NCBI GenBank assembly: GCA_035549075.1
Contig: DASZRT010000031.1
Coordinates: forward strand, 5,448-69,447
Source: DASZFV01 sp035549075
Lineage (GTDB): Bacteria > Myxococcota_A > Polyangia > Fen-1088
Direction of reading: 5' to 3'
DNA: 64,000 nucleotides
Each line of letters begins with the position of its first letter. Position 1 is the stretch's first letter. The notes below the pieces were generated by a model, which had not been told where the DNA came from, searched no databases, and saw only the letters and a program-made list of their open reading frames with translations. A program made the translations under genes and the position numbers. This document shows positions 19,579 through 27,404 of the stretch, one piece after another.

Positions 19579-20852
19579 GGGAGGCCGAGGATCGCACGAG
19601 CTTGGAGCAGATAGGGGCCGTCGGGGAAACGCGCGAGGTAGTCGTGCGCGAGCGGAGCGGCGGCGTCACGCCCCGAGAGGCGCTCGATGTCGAGCATCTC
19701 GCGGCCGAGCGCTTCGGCGGCGTAGGAGCCTCGCGGGGCTTCGGCGAGCGCGCGGCGGTACCAGTCGAGCGCCGCGCCCGTCGCGCCGCCGTCGTCGGCG
19801 AGACGCCCGAGCAAGAACGCCGAAGCGGGCGCGCGCGGCGAGGTCGGGTAGCGGCGGCGCAACGTTTCGAGCGCGCGCGTCGCGACGTCACGCGCGCCCG
19901 CGTAGCGCGCGGCGTCCGCAAGCGCGGCGAGCGCGTCGTCGTCGACGGTCGTGAGCACGTCGTCGAGACCACGCGCGCGTGCGTCGGCGAGCACGGCCGT
20001 CGCGTCGCCGGCCGCGACGTCGTGGCTCCAACGCAGGGCATGCGCGCGTGTCGTTGCCTCGGGATCGATCGAAGGCGCACGGCGCAGACGCGGAGCGGGT
20101 GGCGTGACGACCGCTGGGACCGACGGTGGCGTCGGCGCGGGCGTCACCGTCGCGCGCGGCGCCGTTGCGCGCGTCGTGTCCTCGATGTGAACCTCGCCCA
20201 GCGCGACGCGCGCCGAGAGCCGCTGCCCGCCGACGAGCCGCAGCGGCGCCGCGAGGTGCGGACCCGAGACGAGCACCGAGCCCGAAAACATCGTGACGAC
20301 GGCCGTCTCGTCGGCGCCCGACCAGCGGACGTCGAACACCGTGCCCGTGACGTCGACGCGGTACGGGCCGGCCTCGACGGACCACTGCGCGCCCGGCAGG
20401 TGACGCACGTCGAAGTGCGCCTGGCCGTCGTCGACGACGACGCGCGCGCCGTGTGGCCCGGGCGCGCCGACCGAAACGCGCGCGCCGCGCTCGAGGTGGA
20501 TCGCCGTGCCGTCGGAGAAGCGCACGTCGGACACCGTCTCGGCCGCGCGCACGTAGCCGTTGTCGAGCGCCTCGCCGCCGCTCACGACGTACGTGAGATC
20601 GACGGGCCGGCGCAGCACGCGCGCGCCGAAGACGATCGCGAGAGCCGCGGCGCCCGCGAAGACGATCCCCACGAAGATCCACGGCCGCCGCGGCGCCGCC
20701 GCTTCGCCGCGCGCGCGCGCCTCGCGCAGGCGGTGCCAAGCAGCCGGCGCGGGTCCACCGTCGGCGGCCGCGTCGGCGACCTCGCGCGCGGCTCGTCCGA
20801 GCGCGCCGATCAGAGCTTCGTCTTCGTACTCTCGGGCCGACTTCCGATCCAT
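19575..20852 (-). CDS. FecR-like transmembrane regulator with TPR C-terminus
   Basis: The product has 425 aa. A short cytoplasmic N-terminus (~1-57) precedes one TM helix (58-78). The periplasmic part has a FecR-type domain (~90-215): VRFSDGTAIHLERGARVSV, GQAHFDVRHLPGAQWSVEAGPYRVDVTGTVFDVRW and VTMFSGSVLVSG. It ends in TPR-like repeats (~300-425, AFLLGRLADDGGATGAALDWYRRAL). FecR proteins relay envelope signals to a cognate ECF sigma factor and often act as anti-sigma factors. The start overlaps the sigma gene stop as TGATG. Confidence 0.86.
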   Translation of the reverse strand: MDRKSAREYEDEALIGALGRAAREVADAAADGGPAPAAWHRLREARARGEAAAPRRPWIFVGIVFAGAAALAIVFGARVLRRPVDLTYVVSGGEALDNGYVRAAETVSDVRFSDGTAIHLERGARVSVGAPGPHGARVVVDDGQAHFDVRHLPGAQWSVEAGPYRVDVTGTVFDVRWSGADETAVVTMFSGSVLVSGPHLAAPLRLVGGQRLSARVALGEVHIEDTTRATAPRATVTPAPTPPSVPAVVTPPAPRLRRAPSIDPEATTRAHALRWSHDVAAGDATAVLADARARGLDDVLTTVDDDALAALADAARYAGARDVATRALETLRRRYPTSPRAPASAFLLGRLADDGGATGAALDWYRRALAEAPRGSYAAEALGREMLDIERLSGRDAAAPLAHDYLARFPDGPYLLQARAILGLP

Positions 20853-21520
20853 CACGGTGTCTCCGCTTCGGTTGCTTCGGCGAGCGCGACGAGCACGGGG
20901 TCGCGGCGCACGAGCGTCGCGATGCGCTTCGTCGCGCGCACGAGGTGCCGCTGCGCCGTCGAGATCGAGATCCCGTGCGCGGCCGCGACCTCCTCCAGCG
21001 TGAGCCCCTCGATCGTCCGCGCGACCAGCAGCGAGCGCTCGCGCCCGCTCAACGTGTCGAGCAGTCGGTAGTAACGCGCCACGGCCTCGCGCGCGTCTTC
21101 GTCGTGCCGCGGCGCCGCCGCCTCGGGCGGCTCGCCCGTGTCCGTGAGCCGCAGCCATCGGCGCCGCCGGCGCGACGCGATCTCCGTCTGGACGACCCGC
21201 AAACAAATCGACGTCAGGAAGCCGCGCACGGCCGCCGGCTCGCGCAGCGTCCCGACGCGCCGAAAGAACCGCAGGAAGACCTCTTGCAGCAGATCCTCGC
21301 GCTCGGCGCCCTCGCCGCCGGCCGGGCCGAGCATTCGCCGCAGCGCCGCGTCGATGCCCGGCGAGAACCGGTTCCAGGCGTCGAGCTCGGCCGATGGCTC
21401 CCCGCGGCGTAGCGCGAGCACGACCTCGACGTCGGCGCTGTTCGCCGGTCGCTCGTTGCGGTCGGCCCCGGCGTCCGATCCCCTCGGGGGGCCGAGGACT
21501 CGAAAGGATGTCACGGGCAT
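20852..21520 (-). CDS. ECF RNA polymerase sigma factor
   Basis: The product has 222 aa. Region 2 is visible around EDLLQEVFLRFFRRVGTL and an Arg-rich segment, and region 4 as LSGRERSLLVARTIEGLTLEEVAAAHGISISTAQRHLVRATKRI with a helix-turn-helix. There is no region 1 or 3, as in ECF sigma factors. It heads an operon with the FecR-like and exported proteins, so it probably answers an envelope signal passed by FecR. A TATAGG box lies 8 nt upstream of the ATG, inside a promoter region shared with the divergent RND-like gene. Confidence 0.9.
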   Translation of the reverse strand: MPVTSFRVLGPPRGSDAGADRNERPANSADVEVVLALRRGEPSAELDAWNRFSPGIDAALRRMLGPAGGEGAEREDLLQEVFLRFFRRVGTLREPAAVRGFLTSICLRVVQTEIASRRRRRWLRLTDTGEPPEAAAPRHDEDAREAVARYYRLLDTLSGRERSLLVARTIEGLTLEEVAAAHGISISTAQRHLVRATKRIATLVRRDPVLVALAEATEAETP

Positions 21521-21544
21521 CGTCCCACCCTATAGTGCGGGGTC
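21521..21544. promoter_or_regulatory. Overlapping divergent promoters, sigma gene and RND-like gene
   Basis: The palindromic core CTATAG supplies a -10 box on each strand. On the plus strand TATAGT (21531-21536) is followed by 8 nt and then GTG 21545. On the minus strand TATAGG (21534-21529) is followed by 8 nt and then ATG 21520. The whole intergenic space is 24 nt, so both mRNAs would start almost at the start codon and RNA polymerase could not occupy both promoters at once. Confidence 0.55.
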
Positions 21545-23770
21545 GTGCCCCGGAGTCGGTCACAAATCGGCGTCGCGGCGGCGGCGCTGGCAGCGGCGCT
21601 CGTGGTCGGGGCGGGGCCGGCCCGCGCCGCCGACACCTTCGCCTGGGCGCCGGCCAACGCGCCGTGCGTCCAACGTGGCCGGGCCGTCGCGCGTGCGCTG
21701 GGCCTGGGCGGCCTCGTCGAGCTGAGCGTCGAGGTCGACAACGTCTTTTCGGACGCCAACCGCGCGGCCCTGGGCGAGGCCGAACGGCGGCTCGCCGGCG
21801 TGCGCGGTGTGCACCGCGTGATCGGCCCGACGAACCTGCTCGACGTCGCCGTCGACGCCGACGGTCAGCCGACGGCGCGCGCCGTGCTCTCACGCGACGC
21901 CGACGACGCGCGCGCGCGCGTGCAGCGCCGCGCCGACGCGCTCGGCTGGTTCTTCTCGACCAACGGGCGCGCCGCGCGCTTCTACGTCGAGGTCGAAGGC
22001 GACTTGGGGACAGCCTGGCCTGGCCTGGCCAACGCGCTCCGGGCCTCGGGCCTCGACCTCGTGCCCGAGCCGGGCGCCGACATCGCCGTGGCCCGCGCGC
22101 TGTGGCCCGATCCCCGGGCCCACGGCGCGCGCTGGCTGCCGGCGATGCTCGCCGGCGCGTGGGTGTTGTTTCTCGTCGTCGCGGGCTACAAGGCGCGGCC
22201 GCTCACGGGGCGGCTCTCGGCGGGCGGCGCCGCGGGCGTCGCGGTCGCGGCCATGCTCGGCGCGGCGGCGCCATTTTGGGGCGTCGACGTCCTCGGCGTG
22301 CGCGTCACGGGCGCGACCGCGGCGGGCGCCGCGGCGGCCGCGCTCGTCGTCGGCGTCGCCCTCGAGCGGGCGCGCGCGGCGAAGCCCGGGCGCTGGAACC
22401 GTTTCGCGCACCCGCCCGCCGCCGTGCAGGCGCTCGCGCTCGCCGCCGTGGCGGCGCTCGCGTGGTTCTCGCCGCAGCTGCGCGTCGGCACGCACCAGTG
22501 GAGCGAGGCGCCCATGCTGTTCGTCGACGTGCGCGCCGACTTCGATCAGCCCGTCGTGCTGCGCGAGGTTCAGCGGTTGACGGAGGCGCTGCGGCTGCAG
22601 CCGGGCGTCGCCGCCGCGTGGTCGCCCGCCGATCTCTTCTCGACCGTCGACGTGGAAGGCGAGCCCGCGCGCCGCGTGCCGGCCGACGCCGCCGACGTCA
22701 AGCGCGTGTTCGCACAGGCCCGCTTCGATTCAGCGCTCGCGCTGGAGCTCGCGCCCGATCACCACGAGGGCCTCGTCGTCGTGCGCTTCGAGGACGGCGC
22801 GCCAGGCATCCCGGGGCGCCTCGCGATCGTCGACCGCGTCGAGGCGTGGGCGCGCACCGAGCTGCGCCGTACCTTGGGCGTCATCGACCTGCGCGACGCC
22901 GCCGTGAAACCCGAGGCGCGCGTCGTCGCCAAGGGCTTGCTCGCGAGCGACACGTCGGCGCGCGTCGCGCGGCTGTGCGCGTTCGCGGGGCGGCAGCTCA
23001 CGCCCGGCGAGACGCTCGCCGTCGAGCGCGCCGCGCGCCAGACCGCGGCCTTGCCCGTCGCCGATCCGGCGCGCCTCGCCGGCGAGCTCACCGAGGCGGC
23101 GCGCGCGCTCGTCGCCGGTTACCCGGTGCGGCTGCGCCCCGCCGAGCAAGAGCGCCTCGTCGCCGCGCTCGCCGCGCTGCCGTTCGAGCCCGACGACGCC
23201 ACGGGTGAGGTCGACGTGCGCAGCGTCGTCGCGACGGCGTTCGGCGATCGCGTCACGAGCGCGATGCTCGCCGACACGACGGCGATCTGGCGCCGGCGTC
23301 TCGAGGCCGTGCGGCGCCGGCACACGGCGCGCCTCGACATCGCGGCGATGCTCTCGGCGGCGAGCCTGCCCGCCGACGGCGTGCTCTCGGACGCCGTGAG
23401 GAGCGCGACGTTCGAAGGCATGGGGCCGGTCGTGGGCATCCCCGTCGCGCCCGGAACGCCGCACGCGCTGTCGATCGACGTCGCCGTCACGGGCGGCGCC
23501 GCCAACGACGCCGCGCTGTCGAAGGCGTGGCTCGCGGGGCTGCGGCCCGGGCTCGGGCTCGTCGTCGCCTGGGCGGTGTTGCTCTTGATGCTCGGCGGCT
23601 TCGACGGGTTGACGTGGTTGTCGGTCGGGCTCGCGCCGGGGGCCGCGGCCGCGCTCGCGGCGGCCGTCGCGAGCGAGCCGCTCGGCTTGTGGGGCCTCGC
23701 GTTCCTCGGCGGGGCGCTCGCCGCGGGCGGCGTCATGGCGGCGGCGTTCGCGGCGCGGAGGGCTTCGTGA
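21545..23770 (+). CDS. Reduced RND/MMPL-like membrane protein
   Basis: The product has 741 aa. A signal or TM segment (~5-29) precedes a first extracytoplasmic domain with the RND pattern of a predicted helix and strand around VDNVFSDANRAALGEAERRLAGVRGVHRVIG. Four TM helices (~198-318) follow, then a second large domain starting FVDVRADFDQPVVLREVQRLTEALRLQPGVAAAWSPADL, as in HAE3/MMPL transporters, and three more TM helices (~664-735). It has about eight TM helices rather than 12, so it is a shortened relative and may not transport. It shares a promoter region with the ECF sigma gene and is coupled to the lipoprotein gene by GTGA. Confidence 0.72.
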   Translation: MPRSRSQIGVAAAALAAALVVGAGPARAADTFAWAPANAPCVQRGRAVARALGLGGLVELSVEVDNVFSDANRAALGEAERRLAGVRGVHRVIGPTNLLDVAVDADGQPTARAVLSRDADDARARVQRRADALGWFFSTNGRAARFYVEVEGDLGTAWPGLANALRASGLDLVPEPGADIAVARALWPDPRAHGARWLPAMLAGAWVLFLVVAGYKARPLTGRLSAGGAAGVAVAAMLGAAAPFWGVDVLGVRVTGATAAGAAAAALVVGVALERARAAKPGRWNRFAHPPAAVQALALAAVAALAWFSPQLRVGTHQWSEAPMLFVDVRADFDQPVVLREVQRLTEALRLQPGVAAAWSPADLFSTVDVEGEPARRVPADAADVKRVFAQARFDSALALELAPDHHEGLVVVRFEDGAPGIPGRLAIVDRVEAWARTELRRTLGVIDLRDAAVKPEARVVAKGLLASDTSARVARLCAFAGRQLTPGETLAVERAARQTAALPVADPARLAGELTEAARALVAGYPVRLRPAEQERLVAALAALPFEPDDATGEVDVRSVVATAFGDRVTSAMLADTTAIWRRRLEAVRRRHTARLDIAAMLSAASLPADGVLSDAVRSATFEGMGPVVGIPVAPGTPHALSIDVAVTGGAANDAALSKAWLAGLRPGLGLVVAWAVLLLMLGGFDGLTWLSVGLAPGAAAALAAAVASEPLGLWGLAFLGGALAAGGVMAAAFAARRAS

Positions 23771-25068
23771 AGCTGCGCGTGCTCGCGGCGTCGCTGTTGC
23801 TCACGGCGTGCTCGGGGCCGCCTTGGTACATGGGCCACCCGCTCGACGGGAAGCCGTCGGTGCCCGAATCGCGCGCGCGGTTGTCGTTTCGCCAACAGCG
23901 CGCCGAGGCGACGCGCGCGCGCGCCGCGGGGCAGCCCGTGCTCGAGCTGCGCGCGCTGCTCGCGCTCGACGAGGCGCAGCGCCTCGAAGACGATCAGCGC
24001 GCGCGCCTCGTCGAATTGCTCGAACGCCGCGCGCACGTGTTCCACGCGCTCGCGCGGCCGATCGCAGAAAGCCGCGATCTCGAGCGGATCGCGCGGCTCG
24101 TGCCGGCGCGTGGCGCGGGGCTGCTCGGCGAGCGCGAAGCGGCGGCGCGGGCTGCAGGCGACGCGTGGCTCGCCGTCGACGCGCGCACCGAAGCGGGCGC
24201 CGCCTACGAGCTCGCCGGCACGCTGGGCGCGCCCGATCTCGACATCCGTTTGCGCGCGCTGTGGGGGCACCCGCCGACGACCGAGACGCCGCTCGCCGAG
24301 CTGCGCTTCGCGATCGCCTCGTTGCCCCTGCGCGCCGTTGGCCCGTTCGCGTCGGTGTACGTGGCGCGCGGCGGCGCCGACCGCGCGACGCTCACGCGCG
24401 CCCTCGCGGCGGCGCATCAGGAGCGCCTCGACGGCCTCGCGGCGCGGATCGAGCGGGCGCTCGCGCCGTCGGATGCGGACGGCGGCGTCGTCGCGGAAGA
24501 GCAGGCGAGCGGCACCGCCGATGGTGGTTCCGACGAAGACGCGGCGCCGGCGCGCCTCTTCGTGCCGTCGAATCTCGACGCGTGGATGCTCGCGGGCGAG
24601 TGCCTCACGGCGCGCCTCCTGCCGCTCGCGGCGCAAGAGCCGTGGATCGTCGAGGACAACTTACCGCGCGCGATCCACTGGATCGATCTCGCGCTCGACG
24701 AGGACGCGACCGCGCCCGACACGCTCGCGCTCGCCGCGACGATTTACGGGCACGCGCATCGCTTCGGCGGCACGGAGCGCATGTTGATGGAGCTGGAATA
24801 CGCGACGCCCGATCGCGCCGTCGGGTTGGCGCGCGGCGCGGAGATCTGGGCGCGCGTCGGCCGGCCGCGCGAGTCGTGCGTGCAGTGGATCCGCGCCGCG
24901 CGCTGGCGCGACGACGCGGAGGATCCGACGTGGCGAGAGGCGATCGCCTGCGCGCGGAAAGATCCGGGCGCGGGCGACTGGAAAGAGATTCGTGGGTACG
25001 TGATCGCGCGGGCGCGGCCGGAGCGGAGGGCGGCGGTCGCGGCGGCGTTGGACGCGCCCTCACCCTGA
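23767..25068 (+). CDS. Putative lipoprotein, TPR-like, partner of the RND-like protein
   Basis: The product has 433 aa. The GTG start overlaps the RND-like gene stop (GTGA). A short signal ends in the lipobox LLLTAC at residue 17. The mature protein is predicted to be mostly helical, with repeated Ala/Leu-rich hairpins compatible with TPR or SEL1-like repeats, and a Ser/Gly/Asp-rich linker around residues 240-260. No enzymatic motif is seen. Coupling suggests it works with the RND-like protein at the envelope. Confidence 0.72.
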   Translation: MKLRVLAASLLLTACSGPPWYMGHPLDGKPSVPESRARLSFRQQRAEATRARAAGQPVLELRALLALDEAQRLEDDQRARLVELLERRAHVFHALARPIAESRDLERIARLVPARGAGLLGEREAAARAAGDAWLAVDARTEAGAAYELAGTLGAPDLDIRLRALWGHPPTTETPLAELRFAIASLPLRAVGPFASVYVARGGADRATLTRALAAAHQERLDGLAARIERALAPSDADGGVVAEEQASGTADGGSDEDAAPARLFVPSNLDAWMLAGECLTARLLPLAAQEPWIVEDNLPRAIHWIDLALDEDATAPDTLALAATIYGHAHRFGGTERMLMELEYATPDRAVGLARGAEIWARVGRPRESCVQWIRAARWRDDAEDPTWREAIACARKDPGAGDWKEIRGYVIARARPERRAAVAAALDAPSP

Positions 25069-25106
25069 CGGTCTCCCGCCGAGACCTCCGCTTCGAACGC
25101 CTTCTC

Positions 25107-27335
25107 TCACTTGGGTCGCTCTTCGATCGCGACGAGCTTCGCGCGCAGCGCCTCGAACACGGCGCGGCTGCCGGGCACGTCGGCGAGGTTGTGCTGCTCG
25201 TGCGGGTCGGCGTCGAGGTCGTACAGCTCCCAGCGACGGTCGCTCACGCGGTGGATGATCTTGTGCTTGCCGTCGACCATCATGACCGCGTGGTGCGGCC
25301 ACGCCGTCGCCGGCAGCAGCTCCGAGACGATGGGCTGCGCCGCGCGCGGCTTGCCCTCGAGGAGCGGCAACAAGCTGTGCCCGCGCATCGTCGCGGGCGG
25401 CGCGCCGCCGACCATCTCGATCAGCGTCGGCGCGACGTCGACGAGCGCGACGCGATCGTCGATCTTGCGCGGCGCGCGCCCCGGCACGGCGATGATGAGC
25501 GGCACGCGCAGCTGCTCGTCGAAGAGATCGCTTCCGTGGAAGTACGCCTTGTGCTCGCCCCACGCCTCGCCGTGATCGGCCATGACGACGACGGCCGTGT
25601 CGTCGGCGAGCCCCATCTCGGCGACGGCCGCGAGCAGCTTGCCGACCCACAGGTCGGCGTACGCGATCTCGTAGTCGTACTTCTCTTGCAGCCCGGCGAC
25701 GCCCGACGAGCTCGTCGGGAACTCCTTGTGCGGCATGTACGACGAGTGCGGCTCGAACAGGTGCGTCCACAGCACGAAGCGCTCTTTGTGCGCGGCGGCC
25801 TCTTTCAGGCGCGCGATCACGCGCGGCACGATGCGCGGCGACGCCGAGTCCTTGTTCGATTCGGCGATCGACAGCGCGCCGTCGTTCGACCACTCGGCGA
25901 AGCCCTTGCTGATCCCTCGATCGGCCGTGAAGTAGAAGTGCGAGAAGATCCCGAGCGGCTTGAGCCCGCTGCCCGCCAGCGATTCGAACACCGTCCGGTT
26001 CGACGGCAGCAGGTTGGGGTAGTTCACGCCCGGCTTGTCCCAGGCGATGCCCGAGGGCGTGCGGCTCGTGAGGATCGACGGGAACGAGCGCGGCGTGTTC
26101 GGCGCCTGCGACCACACGTGCGAGAAGTACGTGCCGCGCGCCGCGAGCGCGTCGAGCGCCGGCGTGAGCGACTTGCCGCCCGCCGCGGTGCCGCCGGGCG
26201 CGCGCCGGTAGCCCGCGACGCCGAGGCGATCGCCGCGAAAGGCGTCGATCGTGATGATGAGGACGTTGCCCTTCCAAAACGCGCCGGCGGGCGCGTCGTG
26301 CGCCACGAACGGCGCGGGAGCGGCCGGGTTCGGCGCGTCGGCTTCGGGCGTGTCGTTGGCGACCTTGGCGTCGCCGCCCTCGCAGTTCTGATCGATGCCG
26401 TCGCCGGGGATGTCGTCGGCGCCCGGGTAGATGTCGGCGTTGTGGTCGTCGCAGTCGCCGCCGCCGAAGCGCGCCGAGAAGCCGTCGCCGTCGCGGTCCG
26501 TCAGCTTGCGTGCGAACGACAGCCCGAGGCGCAGGCCCAGCGAGCCGTCGGAGATCGCGGCGTAGGCGGGCGCCCCTTCGGGCACGCGCGCGCCGACGAC
26601 GAGCGCACCGAACGACACGACGACGGCGCCGAGCTTGAGCGCCGTCACCGGAACGCGCGCGATGAGGCCGCGTCCCGTGGCCGTGCCGAACCAGAAGATG
26701 CCGTGGCCCGCGATGAGCGCGCCGGCGATCGCGAACGAGACGAGCGGACCGAGGTCGAGCACGCGCCAGTCGGCGCGCGACAGCGCGAACACGAGGGCGA
26801 GCGCGCCGCCCGCGACGGTGAGCAGCAGCAGCAAGCCCGAGGCGCCCGTCGCGTGAGGGCGGGGCAGGGCGCGCGCGATCCGGCGCAGCAGCGACAGCGC
26901 CGACAGCGCGATGGTCACGGCGGGCACGGCGGCGATCGCGACCATGCCGGCGGCGGCGATCGCGGCGAGTTTCTGGCTCTGCATGTTGCCGATGAGCAAC
27001 CGCTGGCCGGCGGCGGCGACGAAGGCGGCGACCGCGACGCCGACGCCCACGGCCAGCAAACCCGTCGCGACGTCCGAGTCGCGCTCGGCGTTCGAGCGCA
27101 GCGTGCCGCGACCGCCCGAGACGGCTTCGAGGACGCCGCCGCCGAGCAGCCCCACGCCGACGGCGAGCGCGAGTCCCGCGACGCCGTAGAGCCCGATCGC
27201 GATCGGCACCACGCCCGAGGCCGCGCCGGGGACACCGCCGCGCGCGAGGGTCACGACGGCATCGACGAGGCCGGCCCCGAGCACGCCGGCGAACGTCGAG
27301 GCCGCGAGCGGCCCGTGCGCGGAGCGGAGACGCAT
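25107..27335 (-). CDS. Membrane-anchored sulfatase-superfamily protein with MopE-like motif
   Basis: The product has 742 aa. The N-terminal ~260 residues carry about seven TM helices. A MopE-like metal-binding motif follows (DRDGDGFSARFGGGDCDDHN, then DGIDQNCEGGD). The C-terminal alkaline-phosphatase-fold domain begins VLIITIDAFRGDRLG and includes ADHGEAWGEH and HGSD. The position of the sulfatase formylglycine reads APNTPRSFPS, with no CxPxR. Thr is the nucleophile in phosphoethanolamine and LTA-type transferases, so a phospho-transfer or hydrolase role at the surface is plausible. The plus-strand lipoprotein paralogue is divergent. Confidence 0.84.
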   Translation of the reverse strand: MRLRSAHGPLAASTFAGVLGAGLVDAVVTLARGGVPGAASGVVPIAIGLYGVAGLALAVGVGLLGGGVLEAVSGGRGTLRSNAERDSDVATGLLAVGVGVAVAAFVAAAGQRLLIGNMQSQKLAAIAAAGMVAIAAVPAVTIALSALSLLRRIARALPRPHATGASGLLLLLTVAGGALALVFALSRADWRVLDLGPLVSFAIAGALIAGHGIFWFGTATGRGLIARVPVTALKLGAVVVSFGALVVGARVPEGAPAYAAISDGSLGLRLGLSFARKLTDRDGDGFSARFGGGDCDDHNADIYPGADDIPGDGIDQNCEGGDAKVANDTPEADAPNPAAPAPFVAHDAPAGAFWKGNVLIITIDAFRGDRLGVAGYRRAPGGTAAGGKSLTPALDALAARGTYFSHVWSQAPNTPRSFPSILTSRTPSGIAWDKPGVNYPNLLPSNRTVFESLAGSGLKPLGIFSHFYFTADRGISKGFAEWSNDGALSIAESNKDSASPRIVPRVIARLKEAAAHKERFVLWTHLFEPHSSYMPHKEFPTSSSGVAGLQEKYDYEIAYADLWVGKLLAAVAEMGLADDTAVVVMADHGEAWGEHKAYFHGSDLFDEQLRVPLIIAVPGRAPRKIDDRVALVDVAPTLIEMVGGAPPATMRGHSLLPLLEGKPRAAQPIVSELLPATAWPHHAVMMVDGKHKIIHRVSDRRWELYDLDADPHEQHNLADVPGSRAVFEALRAKLVAIEERPK

Positions 27336-27348
27336 CGTTGGTCGATCG

Positions 27349-27377
27349 TGGCTACCACGCGCGTCGGTCGCTGACAA
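27349..27377 (-). promoter_or_regulatory. Candidate promoter of the membrane sulfatase-like gene
   Basis: On the minus strand TTGTCA (27377-27372) and TAGCCA (27354-27349) are 17 nt apart, 13 nt before ATG 27335. The predicted leader is only about 6 nt. The space also has to serve the divergent gene starting at 27405. Confidence 0.4.
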
Positions 27378-27404
27378 ATTAGGAGCGGTCGCGCGCTTGA
27401 CGCC

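Noticed and set aside
26400..26520. MopE-like Asp-rich motif as a separate secreted copper-binding protein
   Set aside because: The motif lies inside the open frame of the membrane sulfatase-like protein, between the TM region and the catalytic domain.
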